From assembly GCA_016869935.1 (NCBI GenBank), contig VGCX01000005.1, positions 1-36,610 of the forward strand: DNA of 36,610 bases. The letters run 5' to 3'. This DNA comes from Alphaproteobacteria bacterium (lineage in GTDB: Bacteria > Pseudomonadota > Alphaproteobacteria > UBA7879 > VGCX01). Shown piece by piece: positions 8,946-18,067 of this stretch; position 1 is the stretch's first letter; each line of letters starts with the position of its first letter. The position numbers and the translations under genes are program-made. Under the pieces are notes generated by a model, which made no database searches, had not been told where the DNA came from, and worked only from the letters and a program-made list of their open reading frames with translations.

Positions 8946-9525
8946 AGCCTAAAAATTCCTCCACAATTTGAAACGCTGTAATCATTTCCTTAAATTTTTC
9001 TTCTGCTTCTTTAGATCCCTTGTTTACGTCCGGATGATACTGCTTCACTTTAGCTTTATAAACCTTTTTAAGATCAGGCCGACTAATAGGAAAAGAAATT
9101 TCCAAAATTTTCAGGGCATTCAATAATTTTTCAGGCAACGTTTTTTGGACTATTTCTTCTTTTTTCCGATCAGCGTAGGCTTTGAAAAATCCAAACGGGT
9201 CTTGCCGTTCTTCCATTTCCCCTAAACGAAACTTTGTTAATTTATGACCCGTTGAGCGGCGCCACAAAATGTCCGCACGTATTTCTGCTTCAATTTGTTC
9301 GGGTGTTAAGTCCTTTAAATAGTCCCAATTCGTATTATATTCTGCCGCATGTTCCTGACAGAACCAAGAATATTCTTCTAAATTCCTGGGATTTTTCGGC
9401 GCCTTATACGCCCCTTTCTTTAAACACCCTGGCGCATCACATATACGAGACGGTTCTTTTGCAGGCGTTGCTGCAAAGGGTTTTTCATAATAATCACTAA
9501 AAAAATTTTTCCGGCCTTTTGGCAT
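8938..9525 (-). CDS. C-terminal J-domain (DnaJ-like) protein
   Basis: C-terminal ISRPDLKKVYKAKVKQYHPDVNKGSKEAEEKFKEMITAFQIV with HPD motif. Confidence 0.87.
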   Translation of the reverse strand: MPKGRKNFFSDYYEKPFAATPAKEPSRICDAPGCLKKGAYKAPKNPRNLEEYSWFCQEHAAEYNTNWDYLKDLTPEQIEAEIRADILWRRSTGHKLTKFRLGEMEERQDPFGFFKAYADRKKEEIVQKTLPEKLLNALKILEISFPISRPDLKKVYKAKVKQYHPDVNKGSKEAEEKFKEMITAFQIVEEFLGYV

Positions 9526-9663
9526 AGGCTTGTTTTATAATGAAATGCATGAAAAATCTAGAGCAAAAAAGAATCAGAAAGGTATAAGGAATTATTGAAT
9601 AAAATTTAGAAGATTGAATTTTAAAATAATCACTATAATATATAAAAAATATAGGAGTTATAA

Positions 9664-10710
9664 ATGCGTAAGTATCTATTGTTTTTTTTGATTGTCATCG
9701 GACAACTATCTATTGCTGCAGAAGAACCACTGGTTAGTGAAATAGAAAGACACTTATCCGTGCTTAGGACATTTCCTGTTGAGAGGGGAATAGAGTCACT
9801 AACGATTGAAGAAGCATCAGAAAAAGCAACAAAAGAATCAACAGATCCCGCTATGATTGGGGCATTTTGGGGAATACAACGGGGCATTGAAAAACTTATG
9901 GAAGAAGAGCACTCTTTTGAAACATTTACGGGTGTTGTACGCACAATAAAAGCATTCGGTGAAGAAATGTCACCGGTTGATTTTTGGAAACTCGCAAAGC
10001 GCATTTACATGACAACAGAAATAACACCAAAACCATATGAAGGTGAAAACCACTGGCAGTCTTGGTTTAGAATGCATGAAGGGCCATCCTTTACGGGAGC
10101 ACGGGAGGATATCTTAGGGTGTTTATTATATCCGGTAAGGTATACGTTTACGCATTATATGAATGAGTGGCAGCTTAATCCTTTTGTTTTTTATCTTCAG
10201 GCCCACTCAGCAAGCTATGGCAACGCTTATGCACGTGTAAAAACCATAGCTTATCTTAAAATATTTGCTGATGATGAAGATTGCATGGAAACAAAGATTT
10301 TACAGTCAAAATTGTTAGCAGTTACCTCTCCTTTTAACAGTTCTTTTAATATTGATAGCGATATGAATAAGCTACTATGGGCAGCGTTTGCTAATAGCAT
10401 GGAAATGTATCAGTGTTCTTATAAGCCAAGAAAAACAGAGGGGCTTATTTGGCCACAAGCAACAGAAGTGCTTGAACAGATAAGAATTAAGACAGGAGAA
10501 GTTCTATATTTTTTAGGAGAATGCCTTAATCACATCGGCCAAAGAGAAAAAGCTATAGAGTTTTGGGAAGAATCAGGTCGCTCAGGGTTTAGAGAGAGCC
10601 TATCTATTTTGAGAAAAGAAAGACTAGTGACAACACGGTCAAATTTTCTAGAAAGTACCACGGAGATGATGTACACTGCTTATGAAGAGGTTTTTGGTGT
10701 AGAAGTCTAA
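9664..10710 (+). CDS. Predicted secreted protein of unknown function; C-terminal TPR/SEL1-like segment
   Basis: Signal-like MRKYLLFFLIVIGQLSIAAEE; good SD (aggag); C-terminal GEVLYFLGECLNHIGQREKAIEFWEESGRSG. Confidence 0.75.
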   Translation: MRKYLLFFLIVIGQLSIAAEEPLVSEIERHLSVLRTFPVERGIESLTIEEASEKATKESTDPAMIGAFWGIQRGIEKLMEEEHSFETFTGVVRTIKAFGEEMSPVDFWKLAKRIYMTTEITPKPYEGENHWQSWFRMHEGPSFTGAREDILGCLLYPVRYTFTHYMNEWQLNPFVFYLQAHSASYGNAYARVKTIAYLKIFADDEDCMETKILQSKLLAVTSPFNSSFNIDSDMNKLLWAAFANSMEMYQCSYKPRKTEGLIWPQATEVLEQIRIKTGEVLYFLGECLNHIGQREKAIEFWEESGRSGFRESLSILRKERLVTTRSNFLESTTEMMYTAYEEVFGVEV

Positions 10711-10728
10711 CTATAAGCGGGGGGCTTA

Positions 10729-12369
10729 TTGAAACGATTTTTTCTTTTATTTCTATTTGCATTTTTTGAATTTGCATACGGCGGTAGAGATCCTTCGGTA
10801 TCTTTTGTTAGTACAGGACAAGGCAATTGTACCATTGTTGATTGTGGGAATGATGATCGACTTGTTATTGATTGTGGCTTCAGTCAAGCCCCAGCTGATA
10901 TCATTGAATCTGTTGATGTAGAGTTTTCTGGAAAAAGATATGCAAAACCCCTCAAAAAAGAGACTATCGATGAACATAAACGCGTTAGGAGAAAAGAACT
11001 AATACGCAAAAGACTATCCTCTTACACTTTTCCGAACAGAGAAAAAACTGTAGTTGTTATTAGTCATTCTGACGATGATCACTTAAATTTGATTAAAGAT
11101 TTATTAAAAAGTACAACTCCAAGCACTTTTATTTTAGGAGGACCAGCAGGAGATTATTTTAAAAAAGACCATACGAGAACACTTATTAACGATTTTAAAC
11201 GGTCCACTATCGTTTTTTTAAGCCATCACCTCACAGCATCAGATATTCAGCATTTACTGACTTTAGCGAAAGACAGTCCAGATATAGATAACTATCTAGA
11301 TCAAAAACCTCTTCGAGGACACTTACTAAAAAAATCATTAAATGACATAGATGGCCTTAATTTAACTGTTTTTTGCCCAAGATTAGATTTAGAAATTATC
11401 TCTGCCAATGCAGGGCAAGGTATTATGATTAAAGGGGAACAGTCATTTCCAGTGATTATTAATGATGATAGTAATATGAATAGCGTTGTCCTTAAAGTGA
11501 CAAACAGAGCTAGTCAGCAAAGTGCTATTTTAACAGGGGATGCAACAGGTATTACAACGAATCAAGCAATCAGGTACTATGAAAATTCTTCAGCTGCACC
11601 CATACCAGAGCTTGGGACCGATATCATGCTGGCGTGTCACCATGGTGCGAATACTCATGAATCTAATAATAAACGTTGGGTTGATATAACTTCTCCTAGA
11701 GCGACCATTTTTAGTTGTGGAAAAAAAGAAAAATATTGGCATCCACAGTGTGATGTTGTTGATCGTTATAAAGAAAAAGCTATGTCAGGGATATCCTCGC
11801 ACTTTTTAACATGTGGGAGAGATGAAAGTTTTGGGTTACCAGAACCACTAACAAAAGCTGTTTACAGCACTCATGACTCCGGGACAATCACTGCAACTTT
11901 TGAAGCAGATAAAATAATGATGGAAGTGGGTGAGGGAAGTTTTTATATTCCAAGAACTGTAAGTGCTCCTTTGCCACCAATGCCTCCTGTAAGCTCCACT
12001 CTTACTGCCGTCAGATATTCCCCCGTCCCAGCTCCTGCAACAAGACCTTCAGCATCAGTATCTAGAGTTCTAACATTTGGGTCGCAATCTCCTTTTTCTC
12101 CTGGCGCTTCTTCTACAATTGTCCTAGATTCTACCAGGAAAAGACACGTTATTTCTAAGAGAGATAAATCATTTGGCAGCCCCTCAAAAAGGAACAGCGA
12201 TCTATCAAGCCAAATGAAAAGAGAAATTGGAAATATCATAGGCCAACTAAACACCGGTGTTTCTGTAGACAGCATTAGATCACGTTTTAGTGTAGACGAG
12301 TTAAAAATTATTAATGCGCACAAAGACAAAAGCGTAGATGAAATTATACGAATTCTTGATAGGCGTTAA
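10729..12369 (+). CDS. Predicted secreted metallo-beta-lactamase-fold protein (ComEC-type C-terminal MBL) with Pro/Ser-rich linker and C-terminal helical tail; TTG start
   Basis: Signal-like MKRFFLLFLFAFFEFAYGG; VSTGQGNCTIVDCG, VVISHSDDDHLN, AILTGDATG, LACHHGANTHES, HPQCDVVDRY; 18-nt gap after the preceding gene. Confidence 0.8.
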   Translation: MKRFFLLFLFAFFEFAYGGRDPSVSFVSTGQGNCTIVDCGNDDRLVIDCGFSQAPADIIESVDVEFSGKRYAKPLKKETIDEHKRVRRKELIRKRLSSYTFPNREKTVVVISHSDDDHLNLIKDLLKSTTPSTFILGGPAGDYFKKDHTRTLINDFKRSTIVFLSHHLTASDIQHLLTLAKDSPDIDNYLDQKPLRGHLLKKSLNDIDGLNLTVFCPRLDLEIISANAGQGIMIKGEQSFPVIINDDSNMNSVVLKVTNRASQQSAILTGDATGITTNQAIRYYENSSAAPIPELGTDIMLACHHGANTHESNNKRWVDITSPRATIFSCGKKEKYWHPQCDVVDRYKEKAMSGISSHFLTCGRDESFGLPEPLTKAVYSTHDSGTITATFEADKIMMEVGEGSFYIPRTVSAPLPPMPPVSSTLTAVRYSPVPAPATRPSASVSRVLTFGSQSPFSPGASSTIVLDSTRKRHVISKRDKSFGSPSKRNSDLSSQMKREIGNIIGQLNTGVSVDSIRSRFSVDELKIINAHKDKSVDEIIRILDRR

Positions 12370-12461
12370 TATTTTTGTATACCCTTTAATTTGTAGAAGC
12401 GCTTATGAAAAAACTTACCTACAGCATAGTTTCCTCCGTTATAATCTGATATATAAACCAT

Positions 12462-12743
12462 ATGAACCCTATTGAACAAATTATTGACGAACGATTAAGA
12501 CGCTACTTCGCTCCGGAAGCGCTGATGATTGAAAACGAATCTCCAAAGCACCATGGACACAGGAGCAATCCAGGTGGCATTGAAACGCATTTCAAAATCA
12601 CCATGATTTCCAAGGAATTCAAAGACCTCTCAAGAATAGAACGCCACCGAAAAGTCCAAGCAGTTTTAAAGGATCTGATGAATAACCCTATTCATGCCCT
12701 ATCATTAAGTCTTTTTGGGGGGGAGCAGATCTCTAATTTTTAG
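12462..12743 (+). CDS. bolA: BolA family protein
   Basis: ETHFKITMISKEFKDLSRIERHRKVQAVLKDLMNNPIHALSLSLF. Confidence 0.88.
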   Translation: MNPIEQIIDERLRRYFAPEALMIENESPKHHGHRSNPGGIETHFKITMISKEFKDLSRIERHRKVQAVLKDLMNNPIHALSLSLFGGEQISNF

Positions 12744-12754
12744 ATAAAAAATCA

Positions 12755-12782
12755 TTGACGAAATTGCCTCCCTCAGTATAGT
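12755..12782 (+). promoter_or_regulatory. Candidate sigma70-type promoter for the AtoE-like gene
   Basis: TTGACG (12755-12760), 16 nt, TATAGT (12777-12782). Confidence 0.55.
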
Positions 12783-12818
12783 TATGGGTCCGTTACGTTA
12801 ACCAAAGAAAGGTTTAAT

Positions 12819-14147
12819 ATGTTAAAAACAGTTGTAAATACCTCTGCCAATTTTTTTGACCGTCTTATGCGAAAATACACACCGGATCCTTTACTGCTCG
12901 CTCTTATTTTGAGTTTGATTGTTTTAATCTCTGGTATGTTATTTACAGAAGCCACCCCCAAAGACATGATTATTCACTGGGGAAGTGGGTTTTGGAAACT
13001 CTCTGGTTTTACCATGCAAATGGTTATGATTTTTATGGGAGGCTATGTTCTAGCTGCAGCCCCTGCTGTAAGACTCCTATTAAAAAAGCTCTCTAAAATG
13101 GCAAAAACCCCAGGACAGGCCGTTCTTTTAATTTCCATCCTTTCCTGTGTTGGTTGCTGGATTAATTGGGGGTTTGGTCTTGTTGTAGGGGGCCTATTAT
13201 GTCGTGATTTAGGGCGTTCTGTTCCCAAAGCAAATTTTCGTTTGCTTGTAGCCAGCGCTTATAGTGGCTTTTTAGTCTTTGAGGGCGGGCTTTCTGGATC
13301 CGTCCCCCTAACAATTGCAACGCCTGGAAACTTTACGGAAGCCGCTATGGGATGCTTAATCCCCCTGAGCGAAACCATCTTTGCGCCGTTCAATATTGTT
13401 GCTGTTCTTGGAATTTTTATTTTGGTGCCGTTTGTTAATTGGATTATGGGAAATACTGAACCAAAGCATTATACAACCGTCATCGAAGAAGAGGATCATC
13501 ATGAGGTTGAAAACACAAATCCTATGGCCCCTGCAGAAAGACTGGAGAATAGTCGAATCGTAACTCTTTTAACGGGTGGCATTGGCCTTGCCTATATCGC
13601 TTTTTTAATCCTTGACCAGAAAGTAGTTTTTGGGCTGGATTTTGTGATTTTCTTGTTTTTGTTTGTGGCATTTTTTCTCCATCGTAATGCAAAACAATTC
13701 ATTAAGGCTGTTGAAGGTGGCGCATCCCGTGTGGGGCCTATTCTAATCCAATTTCCTTTTTATGCGGGCATTATGGGAATGCTTCAAGGATCCGGTCTCG
13801 ATAAAATTATCGCGAGTGCCTATGTTCAGATCGCGACCCCAGAAACCTTTAACCTTTTAACGTTCTACACAGCTGGCTTTTTGAACCTATTTATCCCCTC
13901 AGGCGGCGGCCAATGGGCGGTCCAGGCCCCTGTCGTTATTGAAGCAGCCAAAGAACTTGGAACCAGTCTTCCGATGGCGTCTATGGCTGTTGCTTGGGGA
14001 GATGCATGGACCAACATGATTCAGCCTTTCTGGGCTTTGCCTCTTTTGGCAATTGCTGGCCTTAAGCTGCGTGATATCATGGGCTATTGCGTCATGGCGC
14101 TTTTAGTTTCTGGCCTTGTTATAACAGCGGTATTTTTGATTTTTTAA
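12819..14147 (+). CDS. Short-chain fatty acid transporter, AtoE family
   Basis: YTPDPLLLALILSLIV, ILSCVGCWINWGFGLVVGGLLCRDL, FIPSGGGQWAVQAPVV; multi-TM. Confidence 0.85.
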   Translation: MLKTVVNTSANFFDRLMRKYTPDPLLLALILSLIVLISGMLFTEATPKDMIIHWGSGFWKLSGFTMQMVMIFMGGYVLAAAPAVRLLLKKLSKMAKTPGQAVLLISILSCVGCWINWGFGLVVGGLLCRDLGRSVPKANFRLLVASAYSGFLVFEGGLSGSVPLTIATPGNFTEAAMGCLIPLSETIFAPFNIVAVLGIFILVPFVNWIMGNTEPKHYTTVIEEEDHHEVENTNPMAPAERLENSRIVTLLTGGIGLAYIAFLILDQKVVFGLDFVIFLFLFVAFFLHRNAKQFIKAVEGGASRVGPILIQFPFYAGIMGMLQGSGLDKIIASAYVQIATPETFNLLTFYTAGFLNLFIPSGGGQWAVQAPVVIEAAKELGTSLPMASMAVAWGDAWTNMIQPFWALPLLAIAGLKLRDIMGYCVMALLVSGLVITAVFLIF

Positions 14148-14163
14148 AATAGTTTAGCTCTCA

Positions 14164-14192
14164 AAGGGGTCAGGTTCAAAACCTGACCCTTT
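14164..14192 (+). terminator. Long stem-loop (REP-like/terminator) downstream of the AtoE-like gene
   Basis: AAGGGGTCAGGTT-CAA-AACCTGACCCTTT: 13-bp stem with one G.U pair, 3-nt loop. Confidence 0.6.
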
Positions 14193-14299
14193 ATATAAAA
14201 CGCTTCTAGGCTTTTAATCCTGTCCCAAAAAATTCTTTGTAACCTATTGACTAACCTTAAAGAAAGGGCTTATCCTTCTTGATAAGGGAGAGCCACTTG

Positions 14300-14830
14300 A
14301 TGGTCATTATAATAAAAAAATTAATCCTATTAGCCTGTTTTGCTATGCCGTTGTCGGTTTTTGCTGGCACTGCATCTGTTTTAATGCCTTTACCTACAAA
14401 AGATAGCTTTAATTGCAGAACCTCTTGTACAAAGAGAATCTGTTCTTCTCAGTTAACCATAGCCACCGCTTGCGTTTCTTGGTGTGCTCCTGAGGATTAT
14501 GAAGGGTGCTGGCAGGGCGCTATGGATACAATTAATTTCCAGACAAAACTAACACAGAATAATATTGATTCGTCTGTGATGAACAGTGAGTCTTTTTTGA
14601 AGCGATATGCAAGACTTTTGCCAACAACAAAATCCAATCTTTCTATGTTGTTTCAAAAGGCACTCATGATGGCTCAGCAAAAAAATAAAACAGAGCCTAT
14701 TGCACATGAGTTGACAGAAACCACTGCCAAACTGCGTCTCAGTGCAGGACCTGTCGCTTTAAACGAATTGAATGCCATCCACCACGAAGAACAAAAAGAA
14801 TTAAGAAGTGTGTGGACACGAGTTCCCTAG
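14300..14830 (+). CDS. Small Cys-rich predicted secreted protein
   Basis: Signal-like MVIIIKKLILLACFAMPLSVFAG; Cys cluster NCRTSCTKRICSSQLTIATACVSWCAPEDYEGCW; SD aagggag lies downstream of the TTG 14279 given by the ORF track, so start is ATG 14300 (or TTG 14297). Confidence 0.65.
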   Translation: MVIIIKKLILLACFAMPLSVFAGTASVLMPLPTKDSFNCRTSCTKRICSSQLTIATACVSWCAPEDYEGCWQGAMDTINFQTKLTQNNIDSSVMNSESFLKRYARLLPTTKSNLSMLFQKALMMAQQKNKTEPIAHELTETTAKLRLSAGPVALNELNAIHHEEQKELRSVWTRVP

Positions 14831-14929
14831 AAGGGCAGGGAGGCGCTCTACTCTGGGGAAAACTGAACTACTATAAGCCAACAAGAAGGCAATGTACCTT
14901 CCAATTATAACAATATACAGGATAAAATA

Positions 14930-14955
14930 GGGGCTTTAACCAGCCCCCTTTTTTT
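14930..14955. terminator. Intrinsic terminator between convergent genes
   Basis: GGGGCT-TTAACC-AGCCCC followed by CTTTTTTT. Confidence 0.75.
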
Positions 14956-15006
14956 ATATCGTTTCTACGCTATAGCCATTAAGTTTTTATAGAGTGACTC
15001 ATCTAC

Positions 15007-15912
15007 CTAATCTCTCCCCAGCGGGTGTGCTTTTTTTAGAACGTCTTCTAATCGTCCTTTAAGAATATGTGTATAGATTTGGGTAGTGGAAATATCACTA
15101 TGGCCCAAAAGCTTTTGGACACTCATTAAATCAGCCCCATGAGATAGCAGGTGGGTTGCAAAAGCATGACGTAAAACATGAGGAGACACCATTTTGGGAT
15201 CAAGACCTGACTTAAGTGCAAGCTCTTTCAACAACTGACCAAACCGTTGACGTGTAAGATGCCCCTCCTCACTTCGACTGGGGAAAAACCAGGGAGATGC
15301 TTTTTTCCCGTCCAGAAAAACGCCACGCACTTTAAGATACTTAGATAATGCCTCTTTGGAGGGACCATTTAAGGGCACAAATCGCTCTTTTTCTCCTTTT
15401 CCACGAATCAATAACCAATCTTCTTCTCTTTGAAACGCACTGTCACGAAGACTCACCAGCTCTGAAACACGAAGACCTGTTGCATACAAAACCTCCAACA
15501 GCGCATAAAGACGAATGTCTTCTGCTGACTGGCCATGAGCAGCCTCCTCCAAAAGCGCGAGCACATCTTTCTCTTCTAAAACGACGGGAAGCTTCTTCAA
15601 CTGTTTGGGCATAGTAATTTTAGAACAAGGATCATCTTTGCGCTTTTCATCCAATACCAAAAACCCATAAAACTGACGGAGTGTTGATAAATGACGTGCC
15701 GCACTGCGTGCTGTTAATCCTTCATCATAAAGCGTTTGCAAATAAGCCCGTATATGCTGTTCGCCAGCATTTTCTAGCTCTATGGATTGCGGGTGAAGAA
15801 ACGCGTGAAACTTAAGAAGATCCCGACGATACGCTTCCAGCGTATGGGAAGAAACGCCTCGTTCTACCACAATCATTTCTAAAAAGAGTTCAACGACTAA
15901 AGGAAGGCTCAT
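15007..15912 (-). CDS. xerD: Site-specific tyrosine recombinase XerD
   Basis: ERGVSSHTLEAYRRDL, ATGLRVSELVSL, HVLRHAFATHLLSHGADLMSVQKLLGHSDISTTQIYTH. Confidence 0.9.
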   Translation of the reverse strand: MSLPLVVELFLEMIVVERGVSSHTLEAYRRDLLKFHAFLHPQSIELENAGEQHIRAYLQTLYDEGLTARSAARHLSTLRQFYGFLVLDEKRKDDPCSKITMPKQLKKLPVVLEEKDVLALLEEAAHGQSAEDIRLYALLEVLYATGLRVSELVSLRDSAFQREEDWLLIRGKGEKERFVPLNGPSKEALSKYLKVRGVFLDGKKASPWFFPSRSEEGHLTRQRFGQLLKELALKSGLDPKMVSPHVLRHAFATHLLSHGADLMSVQKLLGHSDISTTQIYTHILKGRLEDVLKKAHPLGRD

Positions 15913-17588
15913 TTCTGCTTAATAAAGTCGAGTGCTATAATCCGTGCTTCCCTTTGATATCCCAAAGATTTTAGAGCCTCTATTAAAAGCGGCAGGCAAG
16001 GAGATGGGTTCAAAGACCGGAAAACTTCTTGCCCCAAAAGCAATGCATAAACAAATGCTACCCCTTTTTGGGAAGCAAGTGCAAAGTGAAGAGGAAGCAA
16101 AAGACCCGTTTCAATGCCCCCCATATCAACAGAAGAAAGAGGAAGCAATACCCCACGATTTTCAGTAACTGAGGGAATCAAGGCTTCAAAAACATCGAGC
16201 ATCAAAGCATTTTGCTTAGAAGGATCAAGACTAGCATACCACGTTGAAAAGAGCTTTTGTTTAGCCGACAGACTGATATCATTAACCCCTAAAATAATCC
16301 AAGGCGCAAGATCAACTTTATCGTCGATTGACACAAGAGCAAGCCATCGCACCGCAAGAGCTTCCTCTCCTTCCTCTAAGAGAGCTTGAGCAAAGTATTT
16401 TGCATAACTCTTAAAGGGTACTTGAATAGGCATAGCTTTTAGAAAATCAATAAAAATAGGATTTAAAAAAGAATGATTATGCAGATGCATATGCTGTAGC
16501 ACCTGATATAAAATTTTTGCTTTTTGATCAACCCTCTCTTCTGCTGCGATCAGACTATAAAGTTTGGCCCGCACTAGGGGATCATTCTGCTCAAAATCAA
16601 AGGGAACATCAGAAAGCTCTATCAAATCATCGTTCATCGACCCTTCCGCCAAAGATTTTTTGGGAACCACAGGCGCATGCTCTTGATAAAGAGCTAACAA
16701 CTGTTCTTTTGTCCAAAGGCCCTTAAGATAGGCCTTCTCTCCCATTAAAAGCTTTTGTTGCGGGGGCAGTTTTTGGAATCCTGTACTCTTGATGAAAAAG
16801 CCTAAGAACTCCTCTCTTTCTTCTTTCAGGACATTATTATGTGTAGAAAGCTTCCACTCTAAAAAATCTTTGGGGTAAAAATCCGGCGACACAGCTTTTT
16901 TCTCTGCCTTTTGGCGGGCAAATGCCAAGAATGAGTTTAATTCCTGAGTTTTCTTTTCTTCTAGTAGAGAAAGTCCCAAAAGAGCCGCCTCATACTCTTC
17001 CTTTAGCAACTGTAATCCTATGATTGCTTTGGACCATTTCAGGTCATCAGGATATTTCTCTAATGCTCCACTAGCAATCTTGAAGGCCTCACGATCAGAA
17101 TCAAAGGTTAGAGCATTCAAAAACTGAAGCCATAACCAATCACTACTCTCTAAGACCTCAGGATATTGTTTTGCTAAAAGATAGGCTGATCCTATATCAT
17201 TCATAGCTTCCAAATGTTTGACCCGAATAGCTAAAATACTCCCCTGATCCTCCGCATTCTTTTCTGGTGCATAAGTTCCAGAAAGCATCAACTGCTTTTG
17301 AAGGCGCTTTAGAACCGGATGGGGCTGATGGGCAGAAAGTTTTTCTAAAAGCGCCCTGACCTGCCCATGCGTCAATCCTTTCCAAATATCAAGTGGAATA
17401 GAATTTCCCTCTACTTGTATCCCGTAGGTATCAGGATTCACCGGAGCAATGTCCATTGTTTGTATTAAAGGAACTGCACCATCTAAGGAAGACTCAGTCC
17501 CCCACGCTTCAGGGGAAAAAATTCCCGCAAAAAGCATAGTAAAGGAGCTTAAAAGATGGCAAAAAGTTCTTTTTTTGATCTGAATCAT
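15909..17588 (-). CDS. Predicted secreted/periplasmic helical-repeat protein of unknown function
   Basis: Signal-like MIQIKKRTFCHLLSSFTMLFAGIFSPEAWG; 559 aa, repeat-like helical content; 4-nt overlap with xerD. Confidence 0.65.
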   Translation of the reverse strand: MIQIKKRTFCHLLSSFTMLFAGIFSPEAWGTESSLDGAVPLIQTMDIAPVNPDTYGIQVEGNSIPLDIWKGLTHGQVRALLEKLSAHQPHPVLKRLQKQLMLSGTYAPEKNAEDQGSILAIRVKHLEAMNDIGSAYLLAKQYPEVLESSDWLWLQFLNALTFDSDREAFKIASGALEKYPDDLKWSKAIIGLQLLKEEYEAALLGLSLLEEKKTQELNSFLAFARQKAEKKAVSPDFYPKDFLEWKLSTHNNVLKEEREEFLGFFIKSTGFQKLPPQQKLLMGEKAYLKGLWTKEQLLALYQEHAPVVPKKSLAEGSMNDDLIELSDVPFDFEQNDPLVRAKLYSLIAAEERVDQKAKILYQVLQHMHLHNHSFLNPIFIDFLKAMPIQVPFKSYAKYFAQALLEEGEEALAVRWLALVSIDDKVDLAPWIILGVNDISLSAKQKLFSTWYASLDPSKQNALMLDVFEALIPSVTENRGVLLPLSSVDMGGIETGLLLPLHFALASQKGVAFVYALLLGQEVFRSLNPSPCLPLLIEALKSLGYQREARIIALDFIKQK

Positions 17589-17613
17589 TTATTTCTCACT
17601 ATTATTACTCATT

Positions 17614-17976
17614 TTAGTGCGCGCTCACCATAGGCCCTAAAGCTTTCCCGCCCAGTATATGCATATGAAAATGAGGCACTTCTTGCCCCCCATTCACACC
17701 CGCATTAGAAATCAAACGATATCCTGTTTTCTCAAGGCCATGGCTTTCTACGATTGTTGCAATCGCGCGAGTAAAGGCAACAACTTCAATATCCGTTGCG
17801 CTTTTAAAAAAGTCACCCCCATCGACATAAGCTCCCTTAGGAATCACTAAAATATGGACTGGAGCCTTGGGAAAAACATCATTGAAGGCCAATACATACT
17901 CATTCTCTAAAACTTTGGAAGACGATAGTTCGCCTCGAAGAATTTTTGCAAAAATATTACCCGAATCATAGACCAT
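17614..17976 (-). CDS. HIT (histidine triad) family nucleotide-binding protein
   Basis: IFAKILRGELSSSKV, HILVIPKGA, NGGQEVPHFHMHILGGK. Confidence 0.93.
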   Translation of the reverse strand: MVYDSGNIFAKILRGELSSSKVLENEYVLAFNDVFPKAPVHILVIPKGAYVDGGDFFKSATDIEVVAFTRAIATIVESHGLEKTGYRLISNAGVNGGQEVPHFHMHILGGKALGPMVSAH

Positions 17977-18067
17977 GTATAGGTTCCTTTTTTATAAACT
18001 GTATCTTATTTTTAGGGGGATTTCAAAATTCTTTTGCTTTCGCTATACTAAACAAAAAAAATAGAAA

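Noticed and set aside
15007-15912. Tyrosine recombinase as phage/island integrase
   Set aside because: Sequence and size match housekeeping XerD; no att repeats or phage genes nearby.
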